The notes: generated by a model not told the origin, from the sequence alone. A stretch of DNA of 64,000 nt from Toxonevra muliebris (GCA_963691655.1 OY829328.1:86990400-87054399), one strand, 5' to 3'; positions 35,123-49,543 are shown, counted from the first letter of the stretch. Program-made: numbers and translations.

Positions 35123-36950
35123 GTAAGCTTAAAATTCCTATACGAAATTTCTTTGTTTAAGACAATCTTTATTAGGTTTTAGTTATAGATTTCTCAAATG
35201 AATACTGTAACCAAAATGTTGTGCAAATATGTATTCTATATAGTATATTGAAATTTGATTGCACATGCATTTTGCTATTAAAAGAAAGCAATCACCAATT
35301 TAAGTAGAGCTACATACTTTAGAAGCAGATACTTTCTTCATTTGTCATTTGAGTTTTGAGAGTACAATTTAAGTTACGGTCATCATCTAAGACTCTTATT
35401 GTTTTTATATTCTCTTAAACATACACTTTTTTTCTACAATCAAACAAATAGAAAACATTGAAAAGTTGAAAAAATAATTTTTTCCCTAAATCCAGAGCCT
35501 GGCAACTCTATTCGTCTATACACTGAGAAAAAAACTCTCAGGTGTATATTTTAGCTGCAATCATAGCATGTTGCCTTTTAAAATTTTGCTTAGGGCGCTG
35601 CATTTTTCTAGCTCGCTGTTGTTGTTGCCACTTGCCACACACAAATATATTCGAACAGATGCATACATGTATATTTTCTAAACAAACGCAGAAAGTAATA
35701 AAATTCCCAAGAAAAAAAAAAAGAAACAAAAAGCAAACAAACACATTCACATGTGTGTATTTCGCATAGCGATGTGTAGCAGCAAACGCACGCATCTATG
35801 AGAGATGTATCCGTGCCACATTGTCCACATGCATCACCATGATGCATCACATTGCAGCACAAAACACGCGCTGCTTCATTTATTTTCTCCTTTTTATGGC
35901 ATAATGAAATGTTGCAGTTTTTTTTTTTATTATTATTATCATTTCTTTTTAACTTGCCAAGCGTATGCTATAGCAATAACAACCACAACTTTCCTGTCAA
36001 CGTTCTTCCTCTATTTTTTCTGAGTGAATGTTGAAAAGCAAAAACTGAGAATCTTCTTCGTCGGACACAAACACTCGTACATATATGTGTGTGTATACTT
36101 TCTCATACACATTCCCACATGCATCTCTTTATAATTTATTGCTCGTGCGTTGCCCTTTGTGCTTGTTATTGTTTGTGCCGTTGTTGTGGTTGTTTGTTTG
36201 CTCATCTTCCTCCTTTTGGGGGGCATGCACAGATGCACACTCACTCTCTTTACACACGAACTCACACACACACACACACATGTATACCATTATTGCAAAT
36301 TATTGCAATGTGTAGTTTTCTTCGCCCGCAATTTTCGTATCCTGATTTTTTTTTTATTTTTCATCCATTTGAAAAATCTTTTTTCATTGCATCTTATGGA
36401 TACATATTTGAATCTTTATGTATACGAAATGACTACTGTGACATTGTGCTCTGATTCTTTTTTTTGTGGTATTAATCTGGTTGTTGCTTTGCTGCCCTTT
36501 AAGCGTCTTTATGCTTCTCAATTTATTTGAGTTTTTGCAGGTGATTGTGTGAATTTCTATTTTATTTTTTAATTGTTTTCTTGTCTACTTTGAGTTGATT
36601 GTATTTTTCTTAATCTGTTGCTATGTGTACCTACATATTAGATTTTTACTTGAAAATTTCACTAAAAGTTCAAAACAATTAAGAGAATTAATAAATGTTC
36701 TTAGAGAAAAACATTCCTTGCATAAAATTTGAGGCGGTGCCCAAGCAAGAAAACTTAATTTTTTTATGAATATTTTTTTTTTTTTTCGAAAAATTTTTAT
36801 TACTTTTCTTAACTGTTTGGTCTGCTGTTTTGTATTAAGAAAATGATTATTGAACAAGCATCAAAATGATAAGGATGTTTTTGATCAACATTTTAATTCT
36901 AACAACACAGGGGAAAAACCATGATTCAACAACTGCTTAAGCTCTTACAG

Positions 36951-36988
36951 TACCATCTATTTCGGCTTCAACTTCATCTGGTCCTACT
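36951..36988 (+). CDS. RhoGEF2: Possible small RhoGEF2 exon after 35122
   Basis: After CTCTTACAG the phase left by the preceding exon gives VPSISASTSSGPT, a linker-like peptide. Possible donors are ACT|GTACGT (end 36988, phase 0) or GAG|GTATCC (end 37005, phase 2). Reading on without splicing hits a stop near 37055. Neither donor leaves the phase seen at the end of the 62639-62723 exon, so an exon shared by both isoforms would need another explanation. This may be real or chance. Confidence 0.3.
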
Positions 36989-39900
36989 GTACGTCCACTG
37001 CTGAGGTATCCGCAGCTGGATTCTGAAACGATAATTGTGATTATTGCTCAGCATTGACGATTTTTCCAGTTATTTTAATGGCTATTTGAATTTATTTTTG
37101 ATTTTGATTTGCTTCACCATTTCTTTTGATTCCACTTTTTTTAAAAAATTTAACTTGTATGGGTGATACTAGACCCGCTTGACCGATTTTGTTCGTTATA
37201 ATTATCTTAACATTTTTCAAATTGAATCGGATTTTGTTATAAAATGCCAAATTTTATTTTATCCTTGTTATTTTGGGAAAATTTACATTAGCTCTTTATT
37301 TTTTTCTTACAGTCTGGCAGCACTTGTTGTTACGCACATTTATTGCCAGACAGTCTCACACCTTTTTTTCTTTTTTTACTTTGATTCTTGTTTTTGCATC
37401 TTTCGAGTGATTTTTTTTAATGCTTTTATTTTTCTTTGAATGCTCACGCTCACTCTTTCTCTCTTGCTTATAAATGTGCTCTCTTTTTTGTATCACTCAT
37501 TTTATCGACGTCAAGCATTTAAAACTCACTACCGGCATTTCATTTTTTTTAAAGCAATTGTAATTTTGCGAATCAGTATTGCCATTTTTGTTGTTGGAAT
37601 TTCTACAGATATACTTAGATTAAAGATGGTAACGCGAAATTATTTTTACTCTGGATGGAATTATTTCAAAAATGATAATGATAGACCAATGATAATGATA
37701 GACCAATTAGTCTTTTCGCCTTATCTTCTTCACCTTCTCTTACAGACGTAGACGTAGCCATTTTCGTATAAATTATTTAATCCCCTCTTACCTAAAAGTT
37801 CTGGAATTTGCTTTATGTTTCTGCATGCATTTCATTCATTTTATATGTATATGAGGTACCTACTACTCATTTTGATTTGATATTTTTTGTTTTTCTGAGC
37901 TCGTTTTGTGTGATTTTATTATTTTCTATTGTTTTTAGCGTATTTCTGCTTAAACAGGTTTGTTTTTGGTCTGCCCAATCAACAAACCTCATCTTTTTCA
38001 CCTCTTTAAAAAAGAAAACAACAAAAATAAGGGAGAATGCCGGTAAAATCAAAAAATTTGTTGTATTTTGTGATTTTTATTGTTTTCTTGTTTACCCGCT
38101 CATTTCATCTCTACTTTTAGTTTGCATGAAAACCCTTTCTTTGCTGTTGTTGTTATTACTTTTTTGAGTGAGTTTTTGACACGTGCGCTGTAATGCCCTT
38201 TCTAAGTTTTCCGTTCCACAGAAGTTGAAGCTATAAATTAATATTCTCAAATTGAAATTGTTTTCTTAAATTTATTTTGGTTTTTTTCATACGAATTTCC
38301 CTTTTCCAACTCAAACTAATTTTTTCATACAATTCGAAATAAAGAAATTCAATTGCCTCTTTCCGCACTCTCTTGCTCGTTAATATTTTGTTTCATTTCT
38401 CATTTTGTTCCATTGATTTATTTCATGAAATCTCATTCTCTCTTTAATTCTCCCTCTTTCCTGCTTTTGCATAAAACACTCATTTTTGTGCATATGTGTA
38501 TAAACTTGTTTTTTTGAGTCGTTTTGTGTTTTTGCACTTTTGGCCAATTTCGTTGCCGAAAACTTACCTTAGTTTTAACTATCTACATACAATTAAAATA
38601 ACCTCAAGAAAATTTTGTGGCTTTTAACTTAAGTTTGGACACATTTTTTCCATATTTTAAATGTTCTGCTTTAAAGTACTCCTCTTACAATCCGGTTCTA
38701 TTGAATTTCTCTTTAACTCTTTACTTTTTTATGTTGTGGTAAAATGACCAAAGTTATTTTTTACCCTTGGTTTGGACAGCAAACATTTTTTTTTGTTTAC
38801 CATATTTTGCATAGGTTGCTGGGTAGGCAGATTGGCGAGGAATCTTCATATTATTACCATAAATAATCCATTTGTGATATTTATACCTACTATTTATAGT
38901 CAATAAATATACAAACTTTCTTTGGAAAAATATCTACATATGTATGTGTATATGTAAACTGAACTTATAAAAACATTTGAAAGAATAATGAAGCTTAAAA
39001 TGTATCATTCCTGATTTTTTTGTAGCCAAATCGTTATTTGTTTTTTGGGTTTTTTTGCGATATTTTTTTAATAAATACCTACCTAATATGACATCATATT
39101 TTATTTTATTTACACTATTTCTTTAGTTTGAACAATTTTGCGTCTGCAGATTTAATCCTTGAGGAAACTCTGAGGTCTCACATATTTAGATTATGAATAG
39201 AAGATGGATGGAAGGGAGGGGCTTAAAACACTAGCGGATCCAGAGATTTTTTAAGGGGCTTTTGAATGGTTTCATCCCTTTATAATTTTTTTGATTCATG
39301 AAGGACGATCAAAATGTATCGGGTTTGCATCGGTAAGAAGGTGAGAAGGTTTTAACACCAAAAGTTCTCCTTTAGATTCACTAGTGGTTTAAACCCTCAA
39401 AGCTCTTACCAGCGTGTTTGCCTTTAAGCTTGTACATTTTGTCGTCTACTAAAAAAAAAAACACTCATTTGCATTATGTTGAGCACTTCACAATTACATT
39501 ACAATTAATTTTGAGTACATTACTATACTCTCGTACTCATTCACCATTCTCTCCTTGCTGAGAATAACATAAAAAACGATTGTATGAAACGAACGAAATG
39601 AAACGAAACGTACAAAGAAATTAGAATTTGAAAAGATGAAAACAACAAACAAACCAGTGGCATTGCGATGAACGAATGAGTGAGTTGTGTTTTAAGTTTT
39701 CTCCGGTCGTCGTCGTTGTGTCGGTTTCATATTTTTGAAAGTATTTTTTCTTCTGAAATTAAAACAACCAAAACACAAGAAAAAAATATATGTGCAAATA
39801 ATTTCTGAAAGTTTTTATTGTGCACAAAAAAAAAAAAAAAAAAAAAAAGAGGCACTTTAATGAAAATTAATTGTGTGCAAAGTGCGTCTATAACAGAAAA

Positions 39901-42379
39901 ATATTTAATTATCTAAAAAAAAAATATTTATGTGAAATTATAATTTGATTGGAATCAGCTGAAAAAAAGAAAAATCACCTATAAATCTGTCTCATAAGTG
40001 CAAGCATCATGCATATGGAAAATGTTTTGAAAAAAAACCAACTGAAGAAGAGAAATGCATCTGCCACTGCTGCTGCATTTGTTGTTTTTGCATCTGTTGC
40101 TGCACTGCCGCTGTAGCAAAATTTGTTTGTTGAATATGAGAATCCTCCTTCATCGACGTTAGTTTGTTTGTTGGATGTTGAATGAGTGGCTGTCTGTTTG
40201 TGTGTGTGTGTGTATGTTTTAAATTGTGCTCTCAACTGTAATAAATGTGTCAGCAATTTTTACGGTTCTCCTTTTCTGTGTTTTTGTTGTTGTTGCTATT
40301 TTTTAGTTCGTTCATGCTTGCTTCATATGCTCATGGATATTGTTTTCTTGTACTACTCTTCTGCATATTTCTTGAAAAATATATCTATATGCTCGCTCCT
40401 CTTAATTAAATTTAAATCGCGTGCAAATTATAAGAATATATGTACAAAATATACATATGTATATATGTAGTCATGTGTGTACTCCATATACTCGCATACA
40501 ACAACACAAATGCAATTTATTAATCTGAGTTTTCTATACCGAGGAAGTTAAGTTTTTAAAATGTTTAACAAAAGTGGAACAACAACAAAAAAAATCGCCA
40601 AGTTTCAGAATAACATTGTATTTATTTTTCATTTATGTATGTGTTTGCACAGCTTTTACTTTTTCTTCTTGAATGCACAACAACAAAAACAGGAAAGTTA
40701 AACAAAAGGTTTACTACTAACATACCGTTATAAAAAATAGCTTTTTTAAATTAGAAGCTTTTAAAAATTTGAGTTCCGATACAAGAGAAGTCGATCTCCA
40801 TGCTCTCTTCAAGTCATAAAATGCTTCAGATAAAAATTAGACAGTGGATTAGATGCATTGGCGTTTAATATTGAGGAAAGTGATAAATTTTATGTAACTA
40901 GTAACGATTTGATAATTAATATGCTATGATATGCAGTTACTGAGAGAATGAGAGAGTGAAAGAGAGCTGAGAGCTAAAAGAAGTAATTTGGAAACAACCA
41001 ATAGGATACGTTTGCAATAGCTGCTAGATAAACGCATTGGTCGATTATTTTATTGCTTCACCCTACTTAAAACCGAACCCTGGGACCGAAGACGACCTCT
41101 AATTCAATAATTTTCTAAGCAGTTGCTTGCCACTTAACGAAGTTTTGCTTGATTACAGTAGAGAGGAAACCCAATCAATACTTTATCATCTTTATCGGCT
41201 TCTACTCTTTTCCGAAACTTTTACTATTTCTTTCTAGCATAGTGCTTGCCTCTTGAGCTAATGATATTTTTTTGTCTACATTTACGATTTTCAGTCAGTT
41301 ACAATCTAGCATCTGGGGCATACAAACGAGTATATATTTATTACTCATCCATCGCCTCGGGAAGGTCTGAGATTTGGTCAAAGTTCAATAAAAAATAAAC
41401 ATGTTTTGTTGTTTGTGTAAAAAGCATGTGAACTTAAAATTTTCTAGCCGGAAACTTGTATGATGAAAAGGCAAAGGGACAAGAAATTCTGATTTATTGC
41501 GCAATCATTAACATTGATAGCATTGAATCATTGATATCTTTTGTGACCAGCAATTTTAGTGCAATGTGCTTGCTGCATATCATGCAGAACTCAATTCAGA
41601 CTAATCTGTAACTGATTGGCATTAAAAAAATCTATGAAATGTGCGAAAAAGTATCAAAGTTTACGTAGTATTTTCTTCTATTTTACATATCCCTCTTCTA
41701 ACTTTCATCTTTTTTTAATGATAACTAATTTTTGTCTGTCAATTCTCCTTAGAACCGATTACCTTTCTTTATTAAGTTAATTGTTGAGCACTGAGCACAA
41801 AAATCAAGCTACACTCACCAGTTTTCTTAATTCGCTTTAACATTTGATTAATTTATGAGAGATATTTTATGAGTGTTTAGGCGAAAGAGAATGAAAAGAA
41901 TAAAGGACTTAACCGCCCCCTAGGATCCACAAGTGCTATCACTTTTACGATCAATCCAATCACGTTTTATAATTTTTATGCTCAGCAGGAGGCTCAGCAA
42001 AGCGAAAGTGCTATCTTATTAATTATATAAAAATACTACATGATTATTTCTTTTCAATGTATAAGCAAATATTGAAAGAAAATTTTCAAAATTGTTTTCA
42101 ACATTTTTCCCACATTCGGCAAAGTTTTAGGATTGTTTTTTCTCTGTATTCCTTTCATTATGTTTGCACATACTCTCGTATGTATGCAATTTCGAAAATT
42201 GGATTTAAATTTCTTGGAATTTGAAACTCAATCAGAAGGAATAGTGAATTTGTTCTGCGGTGCTTTTGTAATAAGTAGAGAATTTTCCTTTTTCTACATA
42301 CATATATATGGCCTGACTGCTGTTGCTACCTTCAATATTTGTTGTTGTAAGTAATTCTTTGAATGAAGACTACTCTTTC

Positions 42380-42381
<2 letters not shown>

Positions 42382-42424
<43 letters not shown>
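42382..42424. repeat. (CT)n microsatellite
   Basis: Perfect CT run of about 43 bases, the longest dinucleotide repeat in the window. Confidence 0.95.
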
Positions 42425-42428
<4 letters not shown>

Positions 42429-45400
42429 GACACATAATGAAATACTGCCTCTTTTATGCAATCTCACATACAAACGACCAGCTCATGCAATTGACGGCAG
42501 GCAACTCCTGCATAAATGTGAAATTTCAGCAGCAGTACCAACAATAACAACAACAATTCAACAGTTATATTATTATGCCCGGGAGTGCTATGGCTGCTGT
42601 TGCTTCTACTGCTCCTGATTGCATTGCATTTTGTATAGCAACATCTAACCATAAAAACCTTTACCTAGTAACATTCTATTTAACTTTGCTGTTTTGTTAC
42701 CTGTTGACAATAAAGTTGTTGTTTTTGGTTTTATTATCATTGTGCGACTCCTTATTCCTTGCCTTGTTTCCTTGGTTGCGGCTTGCTGCAGCTCATCGCT
42801 CATATCCATGCATCATATTTTATATATATGGTTGGTTGATTGCTTGCTTACTCAATTCGTTACTTTATCCTTTTGCAAATTAAAAAGGAGCAAGAGTAAG
42901 GGGAACAAACAATGCTTACTTACTTCCCCCATTTCATACATATATGTATGTACAATTGCTTATTATATCTGTGCTTTTTATAATTTAATTTACTTACTTT
43001 GCTTCTTTTTTTTATGACTGCTGTTGCTACTCCTGGTTCAGTTGCTTGTCAAACAACGAGGTTTGTTGCTATTGCTGCAATTTTTTAAAATTAATTATTG
43101 AGTGAATCCTTTGATTTTTCCTTTTGGCAGCATGCATTCTAAATTCTATTTACAAAATCCAATAGAAAACTTGATTATATTTTTCGTTATTGCTGCATAC
43201 TTATGTGAGCGGCATGTGAAGGACATTGGTCAGGCGTTCATTACCCACATACCTTCCTACCTTCATTAAAAGCTTTTATGCATGATTGGAAAGTAATTTC
43301 ACTTTTGCTTACATACCTCCGGTTTTTTAGTCCCTCATGAACTTCAGGGCTTTCAGCTAATTACATTTCTTATGTGCCTAAGTGTATGCTATATATTTTT
43401 TTTTTTTTCAATTTAAATTATATTCCTTATCAAAATTTCAATTACTTTTGTGTGCACATTTCTAAATCAATTAAAAGAATGCCACAGAATTTATAAGGAT
43501 TATACTTTTAGGTTTTTGCTTTTGCCTGCTTCTATTGAAAGTGAATTATATGTGATTTGACATTTCATTTGATGAAGGTCAATTATTTTAAAAACTTAGC
43601 TAAGGGTTCGTTCACTAGAGGTTTTATTTTCCTGAAATTTTATGTTTAAACAAAAGTACGAGGCACTTTTCTGAATTTATTTAATTATTTTTTTGCCACT
43701 GATTTTTGAAAGATTTTCCTTGCTGAATGGCATCGAGTAGGAGAAATGAATATCATCGAATTAATTAGCTTTTAAATTGCTTACCATATATCAGTAAAAA
43801 TATACTGCAGCTAGAAAGAAAACTAATATTACATATTTACAAATTGATAGTTGCAGAATAGCTTTGTAAACTGGAGTTTTTAGTCCTTGACTTTTGATTG
43901 CCTTGCAATCAATATTTCTCTTTCATCTTTTCATATCCGCTTCAATTAACAATTAATGGCAATAAACCTTTCAGTTCCAAAACTTAGCAGTAATACAAAA
44001 TTGGCAAAACAGCTAATATCTCGGAAAGTAGAACTAGCGCTGTTGGTGGTTGACAAACTTATACTGCCAATACCGTTACAGTGAGGCCGAAAAATTGATT
44101 TTGATTTCAATTTCAAAAAATCAATTTGAAAAATTGAAAATAAATTTATTTTCTAAAGTAAACAAGAAGACTTCATTGAGCTAACTAATCTTTCCAAAGA
44201 ATCCACTTAAAAGAATTCAAAGAAATCTAAAAATTAACAATAGTCAATAAAATATTTGCATTGATAATGAATTAAATTCTTTATTTAAAAAAAGAGCATA
44301 CGAAAATAAAACGATTGGTTAAATAAAAATGTATTTGTAAAAAAGATAAGATAAAGTAATATAAAAAAAAAAAACGGCATGAACCAAAGAAAAAAGTTCA
44401 AAGAAATGCAATTGGGGTAGAAAAAAATGAAAAGGAAAACAACAAACATACAACGAAAACTTAAGAATATAAAATTATATAGAAATTATGCATTTAAGAA
44501 CTGAAAACAAGAAAAAAAAAGTACAATAAATAAAAATTCGAGCAGCAAGCAAACTTGAACAATACCAAAGGAAGAAGTTAGCTTAAGACGCAAAAACAAA
44601 CAGTATGAAAATAAACAACAATAAAATTATATAGCGCACAATCTACACAACACAAATAACCAGCCAGCGCGAGTGAGTGATGAGATACTTTTGCTCTATA
44701 TGGCATTATGAAAGAAGATCAGATCAGCTGCTCGCAGCTTTTTTTTTTCCATCTGCTTCAGCTTCTTTTTAGCTATTCGACGTTGTCTTTTTTTTCTACT
44801 TCAACTTCTTGAGTTTTCTTATTTATATAATAAAGAAAAATTTATGTGAGATAAGTTGAATGTCAATGTCTTGTCCTCTTCTATGACTATGCCACTTATG
44901 GATGCAAGCTGCTAGTTTTGTTAGTGTATAGTAGCTAATAAGTCCTACCCCAATTAAAAAAAAAAGATACAAGATATTTACACAAATACAAAGAGAAAAA
45001 TAAAGGCAAACAAAAAAAAAAAAGAAAAGCTAAAGCAACTCGAAAGCAGTAGAATTACAGCATGAAGATTGCTGCTCTGCGCAATACATGTACATAGTCG
45101 CATGCGTAAATCTCCGGAAGTTCACACTTTGTAAACATGTTCTGTGTGTATAAGTGTAAACAGATAGACTCAGTATATGAAGAGCAAATGAAGCAGGGGG
45201 AGAAAAACGAGAGAGCTTGTTGTCATAAACGACGACGACAACTGACAAATGTAACAACATCAACAACAACAACAACGACAATAAGAATGAATAATAAAAA
45301 CAATTGTATCTCATAGATAGATGCAGCAGCGTTGCATTGCCTGACTGACTGACTGGCTAGCTGCTTGCCTGACGTTAGTTGTTGCTCCTCATCGACGTTG

Positions 45401-46130
45401 TTTATATCATTTATAAAGAAATTATTTTAAAAATAAACTTTTACATTTATAATAAAAATACAAATAAAAAAAAAAAATAAAAAAACGAAAAGTAGCATCA
45501 AAGTTCAAACCACACATACAAACAAACAGTCAAGTCAAACACTCATGCATAAGTGGAAAAAAAATAATAATAAACGATCTCAGCGTTATCGTAAGAATGC
45601 AGCAACTGTTGCAGCATCATCATCATGTATCTCATGAATAGATACTTTTATATGCAATAAGATATTTTTAAGGTAGTGATAAATTAAGGTGAAGAGGGGG
45701 GAGGAAGGGGAGTGTGTTAGTTAGTTGCTGTGATAAATTGTTTTCTATTTGTTTTGTAGTTATTTGATATATAACATTTGTTTCAGCGATAGCGACAAGC
45801 AAAGACGTGAAGAGGAGAGCAAAGATATATAAATTTTGTTTTTCTGATACAGTCAAACTTCCACAACTCGAAACACAATGCGGATTTTTTTGAAAGACAT
45901 TACAATTACATATTCAATTATATAAATTTTTATTTACATCAAATCACTTCAAAATACAGTGAAGCTAGTTAAAATATTTTGGTAATTTTGTTTTTGTTAT
46001 TTTCAGTAAAAAGAGTTTCTAATTTTCTCAATGAAAGCTTTATAGTGATCATCATTTGTTTTCTCATTTGTTTGTGAATATAAATTCGATTCTCTCACAA
46101 AAAAAAAACAACCTAGCTTGAAATAAGCAA

Positions 46131-46457
46131 ATGAGGACTTTCCTGAAAAAACAAATAAAATCAAAAACTAAAATAAATTGGAAAACCAGTGATTGGCAAC
46201 GAGTCGCTTTTTCGGTTCATAAAAACAACTTACTAGTTGGTGCTTCAAAATATACAAACGAGCAGTTTAATAAGTGGGAACGAGACAGCACTATAGACAC
46301 GCACTTATGTCTACGTCGACAGCGAGGAAGAATCTATGAGTTGCCAATCTTTCAACCACACACAACAAAATTATTTTACAATCAGGGATCTCCTCGACGA
46401 AATTCGGCTTATTTACATCGCGTGTCAATTCTGTTATTCAAGTTATGGAGAAATTAG
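46131..46457 (+). other. Unrecognised open frame inside the pogo-like element
   Basis: 108 codons starting MRTFLKKQIKSKTKINWKTS, with DWQRVAFSVHKNNLLVGASK in the middle. The W-x-x-V-x-F-S pattern is faintly like the first catalytic block of Tc1-type transposases, but the catalytic Asp is not evident. It may be a decayed transposase piece. Its position between matched ends is the main support. Confidence 0.3.
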
Positions 46458-46504
46458 AAAGTTCAAATTATTATTCTCTCGATTTAGTTCGAATTATGAA
46501 AAAT

Positions 46505-47233
46505 TTAAGGGGTTATATACGTTTTGGCTCGGGAAACTTAGGTCCTATTTGTGATTTTTTTTGGACTATTTGAAATAATTTATTAGAAACTAACATAACA
46601 GGTATACATAGTACATATTCTTACGAAAAAAAGAGTGGTCGGATATGAAAAAATATTGAAAATTGTAGAAGTTGTAGTAGCTCTTGTCCTGATGCGCGTT
46701 TTTTCTGCAGAGTCTGGCGGTGACCACGATTGAATGTCAACAACTCAACTGTAATCAAAAAGACAAAAAATTTATAATTGTGTACTACAGAGCCGAGTAC
46801 TTGAACGAAAAATTTTGAAAAAAAAACGTTTTTCTCATACGAAAACCATGATGCAAAAAAGAAAGTCGATTTTTGAGTCTCAAAAATGTATTTAAAAAAA
46901 ATTATTAGTTTAGATAAATACTGCACATGAAAAAATGATCGTTCAAGTACTCCGTATTGTAACTAGGAAAAAAATTTAAAAAAATTAGATGAATTGGTTA
47001 AGTAGTAGGAAAGGCACTTTTTAAAAAATATCATTCGGAGAAAATCACGTTTTGAGTGCACATTATTCATGAACAGTAGCGCGCTACAAATCGAGTTGAT
47101 ACTTACGATCTACAGCTCGGATTGACTTGAAATATAAACTCTGAACATAAACTCTTGAAAGTATGTTTGTTCGAAATAAGTCATAAAAATTTGTTCGATT
47201 TTTCGACTCATGAAAACGTATATAACCCCTTAA
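46505..47233 (-). mobile_element. TTAA-flanked MITE, GGGGTTATATACG family, copy 1
   Basis: The ends are TTAA|GGGGTTATATACGTTTT and AAAACGTATATAACCCC|TTAA: 17-base perfect inverted repeats with a TTAA duplication; 729 bases in all. The ends start GGGG and not the CCC usual in piggyBac. It lies in the opposite orientation to copy 2 (52612-53523) and shares most of the interior, including a stretch reading GGTGACCACGATTGAATGTC. Non-coding. Confidence 0.9.
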
Positions 47234-47266
47234 GTTTTAGACGTTCGAATTATGGAAGTTTAGCTG

Positions 47267-49541
47267 TATTTTAGAAAAGCATTGTTGCATCTTCTAGCAG
47301 CTCACCACAATAATTAAAAGAAGTTAAAGTTTTAATTTTAAAATCCAAGCATTTACATATATGCTAAAAAAAAAAACGATCACTAAATTGTATAATAAGT
47401 AGTTGCTGCTTTAATGACTATTGCAGTGACGTGCATGTAAAAAAAGCTTTAAGCTTTTTATATGCATACAATTGACGTGCTTGGAAAAAGCTATACAGTT
47501 ATCGCTGTCTCTTTTTTTCCTACATATTTCATTGCCACAACTTTTTACGGATGTAAAATAACCGTCATTGCAATAATGTTCTGTTGTTGATTAAAGATTT
47601 TCGCTTTCGAGCATTGGAATCTAATTATGTTTTTATATTTTTTAATAAGAATTTCATTTCCGGGACCGACACCTTTTGGTTTTTATTAGAAAATCAAGAA
47701 GATAGCATAATTTTTATATATATGTAGCAGAGCAACCGGAATCGAGAGTATAATTTTTAATATACCAGCAGGTAGGAGGCTCCTGAGATTATTCGAAAAA
47801 TTTTAAATTAGATCGTTAACTCTTCCAATCTTTGAGAAGCAGTGTGATTCGCTGTTATTTTTTAGTCGTAGTTGAGTTTTGATTTCTTGCCAGCAGTATT
47901 TATTATGCAGAGTAATATTGATTCAAGCTTTTTTAGTTTTAATATGTTTTATCCACCTTATTCTTCAATGGAGATTTTTGTAAGACTCTGTGATTTTTAG
48001 TGCATAGCAAAATACTCCTAACATGAAAGATATTAGTTATGCATAACGCTCATATCTTTTTCCGGACCAAAAACTGTATATTTCTTAAAAACGTTTTTAA
48101 AAAACTGTAAATCGATTTAAAAAAAACTGTACATTTCACGGTATAAATTTCTTAAATGAAAATTAACAAGGAAAGCAATTTATCCATCATCTAAATTGTC
48201 TTCGTTTTCCATTTTCATATCTCCTTCTATAGTCATTTTGAATTTGTGCTTTGAAAAAATTTGACGAAGCGATTCCGGCTTTGCTATGAGATATTTATAG
48301 AAATCAACGCATGGATATTTCAAGTAACATTTGACGAAAAGAATCGCCTTCAATGTTTCCACTTCTTTCAAAAGTATACTCACAACGAGTTGTCACTGTT
48401 CTTTCAGACGTTTTGAATTGCGATTGATAAATTTGAATTTCGTAGCGCTAAAATTTTATATTTTTTTTCTAAGTTTAAACTCGGTATTTTGGTAAAAAAG
48501 GCATTTCTATTTTAATTTCTAACTACATACATATTATATATTCAAAATGTGTTTTCACAAGCTCTACCAAAAATATTAAACGTTCATATATGTAAATCAA
48601 ATAATTTTGTATCTAGTAAAATTTAATAGGTTACAATAAAAACTAAGGATCATAAAAATTCCAAAACAAAAACGCAAGCAAGTACAATAAAATTTACTAG
48701 CGAAAATTACTAAATTGTACTGAGACCACACCTACTAAATTCAATAAAAAGTCTTTAACGAAACAACGAAAAAGAAAAGTAAACAGAAAATAAACAATAA
48801 AGTGCAAAACATTGAAACAAAAGAATATGATGTCAATAAAGGGACAAATAAATAGTAGCTAAAAGTGTTATGCCAAGAAAATATGCTTAGTAAAATGTTA
48901 TATCCTGCTTACATACTTCATACTTATTGTCTTAAAGAAACAAGAAAAAACTAAAAATAAAAGAGGATAAAAACTGGGAGTCTAGCTGGCGCGATTGCTC
49001 AAAAAAAAAAAAAAAAAAAAAAACAATGAAATATTATATAAAATTATATAATATTAAACAAAACAAAAGAAATCCAAGAAATACAAAAGAAATAAGGAAG
49101 CTAAAAAAAATTAGCAAGAAAATTATAGATGATAGATTTTATGACAGTTTAAAAGGAGTAGGAAGAGAAAAAGGAGATGCTGTTGCTGTTGTTGTCTTTA
49201 TAAAAGTTTTAATGTGTTTTGATAATATAAGTGAATTACATGAATGTGTGTCTGGTAATTTAAGTCATTAATATATTATGAAGCATGATGAAAAGGTTTT
49301 TTTTTGTGTTTTTCTAAAGAAACATGTGAAAGAACTAATTTCTTGCTATGATGTACGGGGTTTTTCCTATATTTTTTTTGCGTTTTTTTTTTGTTTGTTT
49401 TTGACTTAGTATGGAATGGAAAATAATTCTCTGTAGTTGAGATGAATTTGTCATCAACAATTTTCGACTATTACTAACCGGTTTTTATAAATATGATAAA
49501 TATATACTGATTTGATTGGAGGGGGAGGAAGAGGGCAGCAA
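47267..49541. other. Intron between the pogo-like element and the first mariner
   Basis: 2.3 kb AT-rich DNA. A 67-codon minus frame (48180-48383; MSILLKEVETLKAILFVKCY to MKMENEDNLDDG) is not recognised and may be a transposon scrap. Poly-A at 49001-49023. Nothing else seen. Confidence 0.5.
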
Positions 49542-49543
49542 TA

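Larger units (their letters stand above)
35123..45849. other. Long intron, first part
   Basis: About 10.7 kb without a secure exon apart from the possible one at 36951. It contains (CA)n at about 36262-36280, a tandem AATGATAGACC duplication at about 37676-37705, poly-A at 39829-39849, and a long (CT)n at 42382-42424. GC-richer stretches at 39700-39730 (GTCGTCGTCGTTGTGTCGG) and 45320-45400 (GACTGACTGACTGG) could be promoter or leader sequence. Otherwise AT-rich intron. Confidence 0.6.
45850..47266. mobile_element. Pogo/Tigger-like DNA transposon remnant
   Basis: The ends TA|CAGTCAAACTTCCACAAC and TTATGGAAGTTTAGCTG|TA (inverted, continuing to TTCGAA) give about 23 matched bases with a TA duplication. 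CAGT-AAACTTC-ATAA-TCGAA ends are characteristic of pogo/Tigger elements. The interior holds one 108-codon frame (46131-46457) that I cannot match to the transposase with certainty. A TTAA-flanked MITE (46505-47233) has inserted near the right end, so this element is older than that insertion. Confidence 0.65.

Noticed and set aside
35538..36530. Several Cys/His/Thr-rich frames as zinc-finger or secreted proteins
   Set aside because: They come from CA-, GTT- and T-rich simple sequence. Zinc-finger spacing is not regular, and frames overlap on both strands.
37179..38167. Hydrophobic frames as membrane proteins
   Set aside because: T-rich intron DNA gives Phe/Leu-rich frames by composition. No conserved motif or splice context was seen.
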